From positions 1 to 59,793 of IMG/VR virus record IMGVR_UViG_3300047318_000425: a DNA stretch of 59,793 bases; one strand, given 5' to 3'. Shown here one piece after another: positions 1 through 8,256 of the stretch. Both the position numbers and the translations under genes were made by a program. The DNA is from a virus. Under the pieces are notes generated by a model. The model was not told the origin of the DNA. It saw nothing but the letters and a program-made list of their open reading frames with translations, and made no database searches. The number at the start of each line of letters is the position of its first letter. Position 1 is the first letter of the stretch.

Positions 1-143
1 GGCGAGAAGCCGAGGAAGGCGGAGATTTCGTGCTGGTCCATTGGCGACTCGATCAGGCGCTCGGCTAGGTTGACCAGGCGCTGGACGCGCTCGTTGGTCG
101 AGGTGGTGTGGCGGCGTTTTGGTTTGTCAGCAACTTTGGCCAT
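1..143 (-). CDS. Partial HTH-like protein, cut by window edge
   Basis: The first 47 codons of a minus-strand gene are visible; the rest lies outside the window. It starts with ATG at 143 behind an AGGAG box. The N-terminus is basic (KPKRRH) and is followed by a predicted helix, then a segment (DQHEISAFLGFS) that looks like the start of a helix-turn-helix. A DNA-binding role is inferred from that short stretch only. It lies directly downstream of the primase-helicase on the same strand, so it belongs to the leftward early transcript. Confidence 0.6.
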   Translation of the reverse strand, partial: MAKVADKPKRRHTTSTNERVQRLVNLAERLIESPMDQHEISAFLGFS

Positions 144-164
144 GGCTGCACTCCTGTGGTTGGT

Positions 165-219
165 GCTCGGGGCTTAGGGCTCGGGGCTTAGGGCTCGGGG
201 CTTAGGGCTCGGGGCTTAC
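165..219. repeat. 14-bp tandem repeat, about 3.9 copies
   Basis: The unit GCTCGGGGCTTAGG is repeated head to tail at 165, 179, 193 and 207 (last copy incomplete). The array overlaps the last codon and stop of the primase-helicase and fills the gap to the next gene. Each unit carries a TAA on the minus strand in one frame, so stop codons are repeated. Role unknown; slippage during replication is the simplest origin. Confidence 0.9.
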
Positions 220-2633
220 TTCACGGTTTTCAGCTTCGGCCCCGGTGCCGCTTGTGGCGGGTTCAGCGTTGCTGCGAACAGCGGGAACTGGGCCACGTCG
301 CCCCAGGTCGTGGCCAGCCCGTACACCGCCTTGTTGTCGACCCAGACCTTGGTGGTGTGCATGCGGTGGTGCTTGAGCAGCGAGGTGAACTTGTTGGGGC
401 TGTCGGGCACCCCGCCGACCGCGTAATGAAACACGGCGCGCAGTTCGTCGCGGCTGATGTTGCACGAGCCGTCGGGGCGGGTCCTGGCCAGGATTGCCTT
501 GAGCACGTCGGTGTAGTTCTCGACCTTGTTGAATTCGAGCGCGTTACTTTGATACGCCGTCGTGGTCGGCAGCAGGTCGACGAAGAATTCGAAGTTGCCT
601 TCGAGCAGGTGCGAACCGACTGTGTCGATCGAGCTCTCGGACAGCGAAATCATGTTGTCGCGTTCGCAGCTTTCGGCCGGCGTGTTGGCCTTGACGACGT
701 CGACCGCATAGGCGGCCAGGTAGTCGTGGAAGCTTTGGAGCTCGGTCGGCAGCACGACGTCGATCTCGTGGCCGCTGATGGCCAGTTTGATCGTCTGATA
801 CAGGCCGGTATTGAAGCGGCGGTCGTCCTTGTCGATGATGACTGGATCTGATTTATTGCTCGCGAACAGCCAGGACGTGTAGTTGCGCACTTCGTGGGCG
901 GCCGCGTACATCGCGCGCACCGTGATGAATTCCTCGGTGATGAAGTTTTTCAGGTTGGCCATCACGCCGCGCTCGTTGATCAAGGCGCGCGCCTCGATCT
1001 CGTCGACGAACACCAGGAAGCATTGTTCCAGGTAAGCGTTGTAGGGTTCATTCAAGTCTTCGGCGCGCCGCGCGGCGGTCTGGTTCTGGCCGAACAGCGG
1101 ACGCAGGATCTTGTTCATCAGGATTCCCTTGCCGGTGCCTGGCACGCCGTGCATGATCCAGGCGGTGCGCGCGCGGTCGCGGAACTGTAGGATATAGGCC
1201 AGCCAGTTGATGAAGCGCTCGGTGGTTTCATCGGAAGAACCGAGCGCATGGTGGATGATCTTGTGGACCGTCGGTGGGCAGGCGCGCGGCCTGGTTTTTT
1301 TTGCCGCGCGCGCGCCATTCTGCATGTAGATGCTCGGCTGGAACAGGTTGATTACCTTGCCTGCCGTATCGACGCGCGTCGGGATCGACGCGGCAGTGTT
1401 GCTCAGGCGCCCTGTATGGTCGTGGTCGGGCCCGTGCGGGTCGAACACCAGGTCCCATTCCGGGATGAAATCGCCCAGCGGCATGCCGTGCTGCTTGGCG
1501 AAATGGCGCACCTGGGTTTCGTTGCGGGCGATGTGCAGGTCCAGGTAATCGTCGGCGCTGTCGTAGGTGCCGCGCCAGTACAGCCCGGTTTTCCTGTCGC
1601 AAAAGGCCAGGTAGGTCACTCCGGCGGACGAGGTGCGTACCGCCTGGGCGGTCAGGGCCTGCCAGTAGTCGGGCAGCAGTTCGCGCGTCAGGTAGCTCGG
1701 CTCGCCCTTGAAGTTGTGGATGAACTCGGGGTTGTCCTCCGGGTGGTAGTAGCCCCAGCTGTCGCCGCCGTTCAGGTTGAAGTACACGAAGCCGCGTTCG
1801 GCTTTGATCGATGACACCAGGCAGGCGTCCGGCTTGACCATCACCTCGACATTGGCGGCCATCTTGTAGCTGATCTTGCGTGCCGGGTAACCCAGTTTCT
1901 CGCGCAGTTCGCCGATGCGCTTGTCGGTCAGCGCGCGGTTCTGCGCGGTTGAGTTGATCGAGGCCGGTGCGGCCAGCATGCTGTGTGCGCGCCGTACCAG
2001 GTTGATACGTTCCTTGCGCGCGAACGGGTCCTTGATGCCTTTCAGTTTCGGCGGTGCGATGTAAATGAGCTTGTCGTTCTGGCAGGCGGTGATGTCGAGT
2101 GCCCACAGCAGTGCGTTGCCGGTGCGGGTCAGCCCCATCGCGTCTTTCAGCAGCGACACGCTGTGGTTGAGTTGGATCAGCCATTGCTTGAGCAGCGGCG
2201 CGGCCAGGCGCGTGTCGACCTGCATGAACACATGTGCACGCAGGTCGAGGTTTTCGATGCCATACGATGCGCTCCACTGGACGATGTGCGAAGTGTCGTC
2301 GATGCGCAGCGCTTTGAGGAAGGCGTCGATGCTGGCGCAGTCTTTCAGGCCATCGATGTCGAACACGATCCAGTCGGTGGCCGCGGCGGCGTCGGTGGAC
2401 CCGGCGCGCGACTCCAGCACCAATGGCCGGGTCGGGTTGCCTTTCAACAGGCAGTGGCCCAGCGCCGCGTGTTTTTTCAGCAAGCGTTCCATCTGGCCCA
2501 GGTCGGTACAATCCTCGTCGATGCTGGTCACTTCATATACATGGGGATAGGACGACTTGGTGATGCTGCCGTCGGCGGCGCGGGTGTAGCTTTTGGTCAG
2601 CGGAATCGGGGCGGCAAGGAAGGTTAAATTCAT
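216..2633 (-). CDS. Primase-helicase (SF3/D5-like, DUF5906-type)
   Basis: An 805-residue replication protein. The C-terminal half is a superfamily 3-type helicase: Walker A GVPGTGKG at residues 496-503, a Walker B-like LVFVDEIE about 40 residues later, and a downstream FASNKSDPVIID...DRRF segment that fits the sensor and arginine-finger region of D5/DUF5906 helicases. The N-terminal half has an FDIDG acidic motif near residue 88, a later RAH and a later ALD, which resemble the three motifs of archaeo-eukaryotic primases; that part is inference. No separate primase gene is seen, so this protein probably primes and unwinds for the PolA-type polymerase at 53-55 kb. The 2640-2950 gap upstream should hold its promoter. 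Confidence 0.85.
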   Translation of the reverse strand: MNLTFLAAPIPLTKSYTRAADGSITKSSYPHVYEVTSIDEDCTDLGQMERLLKKHAALGHCLLKGNPTRPLVLESRAGSTDAAAATDWIVFDIDGLKDCASIDAFLKALRIDDTSHIVQWSASYGIENLDLRAHVFMQVDTRLAAPLLKQWLIQLNHSVSLLKDAMGLTRTGNALLWALDITACQNDKLIYIAPPKLKGIKDPFARKERINLVRRAHSMLAAPASINSTAQNRALTDKRIGELREKLGYPARKISYKMAANVEVMVKPDACLVSSIKAERGFVYFNLNGGDSWGYYHPEDNPEFIHNFKGEPSYLTRELLPDYWQALTAQAVRTSSAGVTYLAFCDRKTGLYWRGTYDSADDYLDLHIARNETQVRHFAKQHGMPLGDFIPEWDLVFDPHGPDHDHTGRLSNTAASIPTRVDTAGKVINLFQPSIYMQNGARAAKKTRPRACPPTVHKIIHHALGSSDETTERFINWLAYILQFRDRARTAWIMHGVPGTGKGILMNKILRPLFGQNQTAARRAEDLNEPYNAYLEQCFLVFVDEIEARALINERGVMANLKNFITEEFITVRAMYAAAHEVRNYTSWLFASNKSDPVIIDKDDRRFNTGLYQTIKLAISGHEIDVVLPTELQSFHDYLAAYAVDVVKANTPAESCERDNMISLSESSIDTVGSHLLEGNFEFFVDLLPTTTAYQSNALEFNKVENYTDVLKAILARTRPDGSCNISRDELRAVFHYAVGGVPDSPNKFTSLLKHHRMHTTKVWVDNKAVYGLATTWGDVAQFPLFAATLNPPQAAPGPKLKTVK

Positions 2634-2688
2634 GATGTGAAGTGTGTCTTTTAGCGAACCGGTCGGGGAATTTATTCTACGACAGTTC

Positions 2689-2707
2689 TTAGATCTAAAT
2701 TGATCTA
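2689..2707. promoter_or_regulatory. Degenerate copy of the phage-wide operator
   Basis: A perfect 10-bp palindrome TTAGATCTAA (2689-2698) runs into TTGATCTA, giving GATCTA-AAT-TGATC, one base short of the GATCTA-N3-TAGATC pattern seen at other operon starts. It lies 60 bases before the primase-helicase start in a gap without genes. Confidence 0.4.
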
Positions 2708-2761
2708 TTTTTTCGCGCCTTCAGTGCAGAAGAGCGGCAGGACAACGGAAGGCCCCTTTTC

Positions 2762-2862
2762 ACTCTACAGACCCCCTCTTCTTCTATTCTTCTAATCTAT
2801 ATATAAACTATTAGAGAAAAAAAAAGAAGGGTATAGAGTATATAGAGCTGTATATAAAGGAG
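2762..2862. other. AT-rich island, candidate promoter or unwinding region
   Basis: About 100 bases of strongly AT-rich sequence stand out in an otherwise GC-rich genome. It contains TATATATA, TATATA and TATAAA steps, a run of nine A, and an imperfect inverted repeat (CTTCTTCT...CTAAT on the left, ATTAG...AAGAAG on the right). Several minus-strand -10-like hexamers are present, but no single -35/-10 pair is convincing. It lies in the 363-bp gap between a strong terminator and the primase-helicase. Promoter or replication unwinding element are both possible. Confidence 0.4.
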
Positions 2863-2948
2863 TTTCTGCGCCGCCGGAAGGGGAAGTTTGGCAGGTGGTT
2901 TTTTCAGTGGTCAGTCCGGGTTTCAGCAGTCAGCCTGACGTAGTAAAA

Positions 2949-2991
2949 GACCCACGCCGCTTTGCTGGTGAGCAGCAAAGCGGCGTGGGTC
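2949..2991 (-). terminator. Strong intrinsic terminator
   Basis: A perfect 19-bp stem (2949-2967 with 2973-2991) closes a 5-base loop GTGAG, and TTTT follows on the minus strand. It starts 5 bases after the stop of the 518-residue gene, so it ends the leftward transcript arriving from 8.9 kb. Confidence 0.85.
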
Positions 2992-2996
2992 GGAGG

Positions 2997-4553
2997 TTAT
3001 GGCAGCTCGTCGTCCGGGTCGGCGTCGCTGATGTTGAACGTTGGTGCAGGCGCTGGTGGCGGCGGCGGTGCCCGGTGCATCACTGGCGCCTTGGGTGCTG
3101 CGTTCTTCGCCGGTGGCAGCTTGGCGCGGATGTCGTGCCGGCTGTCGAGCCGCTTCTGCTCGAACGCCGCCTGCACTTCGGCGCTGGCAAATGCCGCTTC
3201 GATCTCCAAGGTCATGTCGCGCGCGATGGCGCCGAGCTTTTCGAAGCGGATCAGGTCGGGTTCGCGTGCATTCATCTCGCTGCCGATCAGCTTGATGAGG
3301 CGCTTATGCACCATCGTGCTGTAGCGGTATTGCATGTACAGCGGGATCGCGTCCCACGCCGCATCGTCGAGCACACTGGGGATCGCGTGCTTCAAGGCGT
3401 CGAGCACGTAGGCTTTTTCGGCTGCGTGCGCCAGCTGGTCCGCTTCGCTGCGCTCGTCATGGATCTGCGACCGGGAGGCCAGGATCGCGGGCAGCGCCGG
3501 GTTGTCTTCGCCCAGCAGGTCCAGCATGATGCGCGAATACACTTCGGCCATCTGTTGCTGGTTGGCGCTGCCGGACTGCAGTGCGGTGAGGATTTCGGTT
3601 TCGCGCATCACTGGCCAGCGTCCGTTGAACTGGGGCTGCGCGCGCTGATCGTACAGCAGCTGCGTGAAGACGCCGGCGAATGACGCCGCCTTGAACTCGG
3701 GCAGCACCACGAAGCCCTGCTCCTCGACCCGCGAATTCTGGTCGAACAGTGCGCGGTGCTGGTCGAACAGGTCGTCGTCGTCGACCTCCGGGCTGCGTGG
3801 CTGTCTGGCATTGATCAGCTCCCAGCGGATCGCGCTGATGACCGAGTAGCCGAGGCTGGCGCAGATGCCGTTGCGCGCCAGGAAGGCCGCGCCCGGTGCC
3901 AGTGGTTCGAGCTGGTCGATGTAGCGCATCGGGTTGCTCAGCAGGCGGCTCGGCGTGTGTGCTGGACCGTAGTGCGCGCCGTCGCCATCGAACCCGGTCA
4001 TGATCTGTTCGCTGTCCGTGTTCGCATCCTGGTTCAGCGCATCGGTGGTGGCGTCGCCGGCATGGGCAATGTATTCGGACGTAGCCAGTGCGTTGGCGAT
4101 GCGCTGTTCGTCGCTCCACAGCTTGTTGTCGCCGCGTTCGGCGCTGCGCAGTTCGAGCGCGCGTACCGCGTTGCCTTCGCGCACTTGCACGCTCCAGCGT
4201 TGTTCATGCTCGCTGCGCAGGTGGGCGCGTCGTTCCGGGCCGTCGTAGCGCAGCATGCTTGGCTTGTCAGGCAGTGGTTGTTTGTCGTGGAGTTCGATCT
4301 GGCTCATGCCGTCGCCGGTCAAAGGCGGCAAGCTGGCTGCGCCGTCGGCGGTGGTGTCGCCTGGGTGGGATTTGGTTTTCATGTTGTCCTCGGGTGGTTG
4401 GGATTGTTCCCGCGCGATCAGGATGTCGGGCGGGGTTTTCAGGTCAAGTCGCTGCGGGTCGAGCAGCAGGACTTCGGGGATGTCGCCATTGGCGTCACGT
4501 TGTGGTTCAGCGCTTTCGTTGTCGTCGGGTTGGTCGTCGAAATCGTCATGCAT
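2997..4553 (-). CDS. Hypothetical protein with proline-rich linker and acidic tail
   Basis: 518 residues with no family I recognise. The first 170 residues are charged and look disordered. The middle (about 200-450) is helical. The end has a proline/alanine-rich linker (PPPPPAPAP), then an acidic tail finishing DADPDDELP. A disordered linker plus acidic terminus is also the layout of ssDNA-binding proteins, but no OB-fold signature is visible, so this is only a resemblance. A GGAG box precedes the ATG. It is the last gene before the 19-bp-stem terminator. Confidence 0.8.
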   Translation of the reverse strand: MHDDFDDQPDDNESAEPQRDANGDIPEVLLLDPQRLDLKTPPDILIAREQSQPPEDNMKTKSHPGDTTADGAASLPPLTGDGMSQIELHDKQPLPDKPSMLRYDGPERRAHLRSEHEQRWSVQVREGNAVRALELRSAERGDNKLWSDEQRIANALATSEYIAHAGDATTDALNQDANTDSEQIMTGFDGDGAHYGPAHTPSRLLSNPMRYIDQLEPLAPGAAFLARNGICASLGYSVISAIRWELINARQPRSPEVDDDDLFDQHRALFDQNSRVEEQGFVVLPEFKAASFAGVFTQLLYDQRAQPQFNGRWPVMRETEILTALQSGSANQQQMAEVYSRIMLDLLGEDNPALPAILASRSQIHDERSEADQLAHAAEKAYVLDALKHAIPSVLDDAAWDAIPLYMQYRYSTMVHKRLIKLIGSEMNAREPDLIRFEKLGAIARDMTLEIEAAFASAEVQAAFEQKRLDSRHDIRAKLPPAKNAAPKAPVMHRAPPPPPAPAPTFNISDADPDDELP

Positions 4554-4573
4554 TGCAGCTCCAAAGGAAGTGT

Positions 4574-4597
4574 GCGCCCCACAGAAGCCGGGGGCGC
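4574..4597 (-). other. Intergenic stem-loop
   Basis: Seven perfect base pairs, GCGCCCC with GGGGCGC, lie in the 52-base gap between two leftward genes. No U-tract follows, so a full terminator is doubtful; RNA processing or partial termination is possible. Confidence 0.5.
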
Positions 4598-4605
4598 GTC
4601 GGCGG

Positions 4606-5052
4606 TCAGGTAGTCTTGGGCGGCCCGAAGGCGTCGAGCAGGGCCTGGCGGGTGGCGGGCCACGAGGCAGGCGGGGCGTCGTCGGACGACGGACCGACCG
4701 GTTGCGCGGCCAGCCGGTCGATCGTGTTGATGTAGGCGCAAGTCTGTTCTTTGAACGAACGCTGGATCAGCGCGTCGATGACGCCGTAGGTGGTGTCGCT
4801 GTGCAGTGGCGGTGGCAGCAGGCCGGGGTAGCGCGCGAAGTAGTTGGGTTCGGCTGCGGCGAGCATGCGCAGCGCGCGGTCGCCGACGCCCTGGCACAAC
4901 GCATGGTAGCCGGCCGCTTCAAGGTCGCGGTCGAACGGCCATTCGATCCGGTTGAGCAGGGCGCCGTCGTTGCGCGACAGCAGCAGCGCGAGCTGGCTGT
5001 CGTGTTCGGTGAACCAGATGCTGACGGCCGGATGGGGCGTAGTGGTTTGCAT
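4606..5052 (-). CDS. Hypothetical protein, 148 aa
   Basis: Not recognised. A soluble, mixed alpha/beta-looking protein with no signal or membrane segment. A GGA-containing box (AAAGGATCCAAC) precedes the ATG. The C-terminal 35 residues are rich in proline and alanine. It lies in the leftward early cluster with stem-loops in the gaps on both sides. Confidence 0.7.
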   Translation of the reverse strand: MQTTTPHPAVSIWFTEHDSQLALLLSRNDGALLNRIEWPFDRDLEAAGYHALCQGVGDRALRMLAAAEPNYFARYPGLLPPPLHSDTTYGVIDALIQRSFKEQTCAYINTIDRLAAQPVGPSSDDAPPASWPATRQALLDAFGPPKTT

Positions 5053-5075
5053 GTTGGATCCTTTGCAAGGTGGAA

Positions 5076-5100
5076 CCTTGGCAGGAACGCCCTGCCAAGG
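5076..5100 (-). other. Intergenic stem-loop
   Basis: A perfect 10-bp stem CCTTGGCAGG / CCTGCCAAGG with a 5-base loop sits between the exported-protein gene and the gene downstream of it. No U-tract on either strand. Confidence 0.6.
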
Positions 5101-5120
5101 GTGAAGCTAGGTTGATGCGG

Positions 5121-6191
5121 TCATGGCACCGGGTTCTGGCCATTGTTGGTCAGCCTGCGCGCAGTGGCGTAGCAGGCGATCTTGCGTGCGGTGGCCTTGT
5201 CGAGGCAGGTGTTCAGGCTGCGCTGGTCGCGGATGACATTGACACGCCGGTTCAGGAAGCAGACCTGGCGTTCGACTTCTTCGACCGCCTCGCAGATGGC
5301 ATAGCACTCGGACATCGACTTGCCCGACAGCGCCGCATTGCCGCCGCGGTCGTTGTCTTCCGGGGTCTGGCCGTCTGAACACAGGATCTCGGCGAAGTTG
5401 CACCAGCTTTGCGGGAACCATGGCGCATGACTAGTGTCGTTCATGCGCGGTTCGGGTGAGCCGCCCATGCGCGGGGTGGTCCATGGGTCCTCCCAGGGCT
5501 GGCCGCGGCGGCCGGTGCACAGCCAGCCGAATGGCGTGGCCATGCAGCCGGTCGAGCTCGCGCCGCTCAGGTCGATGCCGGCGCCGCTGTCGCCGCCGAT
5601 GCCCCAGTCGCCGCCGGCGCCGGGGTAGTCGCCGCCGCCCCAGCTGCCGCCGCCTTCGCCGCCGCCTTCGCAGGTGGGAAAGCCGTCGTCGTCTTCATAG
5701 CCGCAGCCGCCGCCGATTGAGACGTTGGTGCGCTCGACGCGGGGCCGGGCGTTATGCCGGATCAGCGCGCGCTGGGCGCGTGCCAGGCCAGCCAGGAAGC
5801 TGGTGGCGGCGCGCTGCACGCCGGCCTTCGATGCCGTGCTGGCGGGCGTGGCATTGAACAGCAGGCCAATATCGAGTTGGGCGATGGCAAGTTCGTGGCT
5901 GTCGCCGGCGATGATCGGTACGCAGAACGACGAAATGGTTTTTCGGTTCGCGTAACACAGGCTATCGCGTTTGTCGCTGCGCACGATTTCACTGGTTTCG
6001 CCGGGGATGAAGTTGCCCGGCAGGCGTTCACGCACGATGCCGACCTGAAATGGCAATGGTGTCGTGATCGATGGTGCGTCGGCTGCGGCGATGGTGCCGG
6101 ATATGACCGTGGTCAGTGGGTCCGGCGGTGGTGCGGCCAGGGTGGTGGCGCACAGCATCAGCGCCGTGAGGATAAGCCAAGAGCGTTTCAT
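5121..6191 (-). CDS. Exported Gly- and Cys-rich protein
   Basis: 356 residues starting MKRSWLILTALML with a hydrophobic core and a likely signal-peptidase site after about residue 20 (TLAA-PPP), so it should leave the cytoplasm. Residues about 165-210 are dominated by glycine with scattered acidic and aromatic residues. The C-terminal 130 residues carry about ten cysteines, as expected for a disulfide-bonded periplasmic protein. No enzymatic motif is seen. A secreted protein among phage early genes could act on the envelope, for example in superinfection exclusion; that is inference. An AAAGGG box precedes the ATG. Confidence 0.75.
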   Translation of the reverse strand: MKRSWLILTALMLCATTLAAPPPDPLTTVISGTIAAADAPSITTPLPFQVGIVRERLPGNFIPGETSEIVRSDKRDSLCYANRKTISSFCVPIIAGDSHELAIAQLDIGLLFNATPASTASKAGVQRAATSFLAGLARAQRALIRHNARPRVERTNVSIGGGCGYEDDDGFPTCEGGGEGGGSWGGGDYPGAGGDWGIGGDSGAGIDLSGASSTGCMATPFGWLCTGRRGQPWEDPWTTPRMGGSPEPRMNDTSHAPWFPQSWCNFAEILCSDGQTPEDNDRGGNAALSGKSMSECYAICEAVEEVERQVCFLNRRVNVIRDQRSLNTCLDKATARKIACYATARRLTNNGQNPVP

Positions 6192-6240
6192 GATGAAGCC
6201 CTTTCATGGTGAAGTCCGGAATTGGACCAACGCCAGAAAG

Positions 6241-6266
6241 CCTGAGCCGCACGAAGGCGGCTCAGG
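6241..6266. other. Intergenic stem-loop
   Basis: A perfect 10-bp stem CCTGAGCCGC / GCGGCTCAGG with a 6-base loop, flanked by AAAG on the left and AAA on the right. It may work as a weak terminator on either strand. It lies in the 121-base gap upstream of the exported-protein gene. Confidence 0.6.
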
Positions 6267-6312
6267 AAACTGCGCGGATGCATGCATCGGGCGCAGGGGG
6301 AGAAACGTGGTC

Positions 6313-6672
6313 TCAGTCCGGTTCGTGGCTGATGTCGGCGCCGTTCAGGGCAGCATGCAATGCTTCGCGTTTGATGCCGCTGTGGATGAAGGCGTCGAAG
6401 CGTACCTGCATCGCCAGTGCGCCGCCGGGAAACGATGCGCGCAGCCAGTCGCTGAACTCGGTGGCAAAGCGCGGCGGCATGTCGCGCAGCGGCGGCGCTG
6501 ACACTGTGATGCACAGGTTGCCTTTGGCGTCGATGTCGTAGGTAAAGTTGTGAGTCGGCTCGAAGCGGAATTCGGTGTGGGTGTACATCGCGTGGCGCAG
6601 TTCGTCGTCGGCATGGATGCGCAGTTCGTCGATGACCGCTTTAGGGTGGTTGTTGAGATGTTGGTCAGGCAT
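6313..6672 (-). CDS. Hypothetical protein, 119 aa
   Basis: Not recognised. A mildly acidic soluble protein without membrane segments. Its start codon lies inside the end of the upstream 61-residue gene (8-base overlap) behind a GGAG box, so the two are translationally coupled. Confidence 0.7.
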   Translation of the reverse strand: MPDQHLNNHPKAVIDELRIHADDELRHAMYTHTEFRFEPTHNFTYDIDAKGNLCITVSAPPLRDMPPRFATEFSDWLRASFPGGALAMQVRFDAFIHSGIKREALHAALNGADISHEPD

Positions 6673-6850
6673 GGGGTTCTCCGTCGTCGGTGAGGGTGCA
6701 AGGGGGATGGCTGCCCGGTTGTTCGAGCGGCCAGTGTTCGTTCAGAATGTCGGCGTGCATCTGGGTGAACAGCTCGGTGCGCCGCTGGGCCGGGCTCTTG
6801 CGGTCTTTCAAATGATGGTACGGGAAGGTCGGGGCGGGTGGGCTGAGCAT
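6665..6850 (-). CDS. Small hypothetical protein, 61 aa
   Basis: A short ORF starting at ATG 6850 behind AGGAG. The product begins MLSPPAPTFPYHHLKDRK and is proline- and histidine-rich. The Shine-Dalgarno box and the overlap with the next gene support it as real. Function unknown. Confidence 0.65.
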   Translation of the reverse strand: MLSPPAPTFPYHHLKDRKSPAQRRTELFTQMHADILNEHWPLEQPGSHPPCTLTDDGEPHA

Positions 6851-6858
6851 GATGGCTC

Positions 6859-7236
6859 CTATGGGTGGGTGGGTACGGATGCCGGGGCCGGCAGGATTTC
6901 GGCTTCGCGGTTGAATACGCCATGGACATAGACACGGCGGGTGCGTTTGTCGCGCGGGTTGCCGGGGTTGACGCGTTGCAGGTCGACATAGCCGAACAGC
7001 CAGCGCAGTGTCATCAGCACTAGCGAGCACAGTAATGCGGCGGCGACGGCGGCAATCCCGCCGATCAGTACGCCGCCGTGGATCCAGGCCAGTCCGACCG
7101 ACAGAATCAAGTCGGTCTTGACCGGGTGCGACAGGATCAGCGCCCGGATTGGCCATTTGCATTTGCAGAACGTGATGGCCAGGCCGATGGCGATCAGTGT
7201 TGCGTAGATAATTGCTTGTGCGACGAATGCACCCAT
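6859..7236 (-). CDS. Membrane protein, 125 aa
   Basis: Two clear hydrophobic spans, about residues 5-25 and 50-80, the second long enough to count as one or two passes, followed by a polar C-terminal tail of about 40 residues. A GGAG box sits 9 bases before the ATG. Family not recognised; probably an inner-membrane early protein. Confidence 0.7.
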   Translation of the reverse strand: MGAFVAQAIIYATLIAIGLAITFCKCKWPIRALILSHPVKTDLILSVGLAWIHGGVLIGGIAAVAAALLCSLVLMTLRWLFGYVDLQRVNPGNPRDKRTRRVYVHGVFNREAEILPAPASVPTHP

Positions 7237-7260
7237 GGTGTCAGTCTCCAGAAAGGGGAT

Positions 7261-7292
7261 GCAGGCGGGGCGGATGTGAAGTCCGCTGCCTG
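7261..7292 (-). other. Intergenic stem-loop
   Basis: An imperfect hairpin: CAGGC with GCCTG outside and CGGA with TCCG inside, separated by a GGGG/CT internal bulge. It lies in the 64-base gap between two membrane-protein genes. Confidence 0.4.
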
Positions 7293-7300
7293 GGTCGGCG

Positions 7301-7786
7301 TTAGGCGGTGGTGTACTGCGTGTAGTGCGGCTGTGGTTTTGGGTCGGGGATGAACGGCCAGATTACGTTGTTGCGTACGTTGCGCAGGTCGTTGTCGATG
7401 CGCGGCGACAGCACGTAGCTGACGACTTTGAGGATCGCCCATGCGCCGGCTGCGGCGACCAGGAATGCGCCGAGGAACTGGGCGAAGCTCAGTGCGAAGC
7501 CGACCATGCCGATCGAGGTGGCGCCGGCGGCGAAGAAGCTCATCGCGCCGATGGCCAGGTGCACCAGGCCGAAGCCCATCGCCATGCCGATCAAGAGGCC
7601 GATGGCGACGCGCCAGGCGGTCGGGATGTGGTAGCCCATGCTGCGCAGCCAGTCGGCCGCTTCGGCCATGGTCGGGAAGCGGAAGCCTTGTGGTGGCACT
7701 TCGGCGCTGCTGGGGTGGGCGCCATAGAATGGTTTTTCGGTAAAGGAGGTGTGTTCTTTGGTTTCGGTGTCGGCGGAATGAGCCAT
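7301..7786 (-). CDS. Membrane protein, 161 aa
   Basis: The chosen start is ATG 7786 (MAHSADTETKEH), which has GGAG 7 bases upstream; the in-frame start at 7837 lacks a good box. A hydrophilic N-terminus of about 60 residues is followed by three hydrophobic spans between about residues 60 and 135 and a short charged tail. Family not recognised. It lies next to another membrane protein in the early cluster. Confidence 0.7.
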   Translation of the reverse strand: MAHSADTETKEHTSFTEKPFYGAHPSSAEVPPQGFRFPTMAEAADWLRSMGYHIPTAWRVAIGLLIGMAMGFGLVHLAIGAMSFFAAGATSIGMVGFALSFAQFLGAFLVAAAGAWAILKVVSYVLSPRIDNDLRNVRNNVIWPFIPDPKPQPHYTQYTTA

Positions 7787-7839
7787 GATGATCTCCATGT
7801 TTGGTTGAACGTCAGGGAACTGCAAAGAAGTGGGCATGA

Positions 7840-7867
7840 CAATCGGCGCGGCCTCATGCGCCGATTG
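7840..7867 (-). other. Intergenic stem-loop
   Basis: A perfect 10-bp stem CAATCGGCGC / GCGCCGATTG with an 8-base loop, directly after the stop of the 95-residue gene on the minus strand. No U-tract. Confidence 0.6.
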
Positions 7868-7880
7868 CAGGGTCAGGTCA

Positions 7881-8168
7881 TTAGGTGCGGGTGGTTTTGT
7901 CTTCGCCGTTGGGTTTGGAATTGGGATCTGGTTTCGAAGGCGGAGTCGGATGGCGGATGGCGTCGGTGGTGGCCAGGTGTTGGGCGAATTCGCGTTCGCC
8001 TTCGTGGCGCCATTGGGTGACCAGGCGTTTGATGATGTGTGAGGCGCTGATCAGGCCGTTGATATCGGTGGCTAATTTATAGTCCTTGACGTCGAGGTCG
8101 AGGATGATTTCGTCTGCGTTGTTGGCGATGACAAAATGCAGGTGTGGGATGTTCAGGTTCAGTTTCAT
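7881..8168 (-). CDS. Small hypothetical protein, 95 aa
   Basis: Starts at ATG 8168 (MKLNLNIPHLHFVI). The N-terminal part alternates hydrophobic and polar residues like beta strands; the last 25 residues are a disordered Pro/Lys/Thr tail. The ribosome site is weak. Function unknown. Confidence 0.6.
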   Translation of the reverse strand: MKLNLNIPHLHFVIANNADEIILDLDVKDYKLATDINGLISASHIIKRLVTQWRHEGEREFAQHLATTDAIRHPTPPSKPDPNSKPNGEDKTTRT

Positions 8169-8231
8169 GGTGTTGGCTCTAGGTTCAGGGGTGAGGTGGT
8201 GGGGTTCAGGGTGTGCTGTACCGCCGTGACA

Positions 8232-8247
8232 GCGCCCTCGCGGGCGC
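8232..8247 (-). other. Short intergenic stem-loop
   Basis: GCGCCC-TCGC-GGGCGC, a perfect 6-bp stem with a tetraloop, just after the small membrane-protein gene on the minus strand. Confidence 0.45.
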
Positions 8248-8256
8248 GCGCGACGC

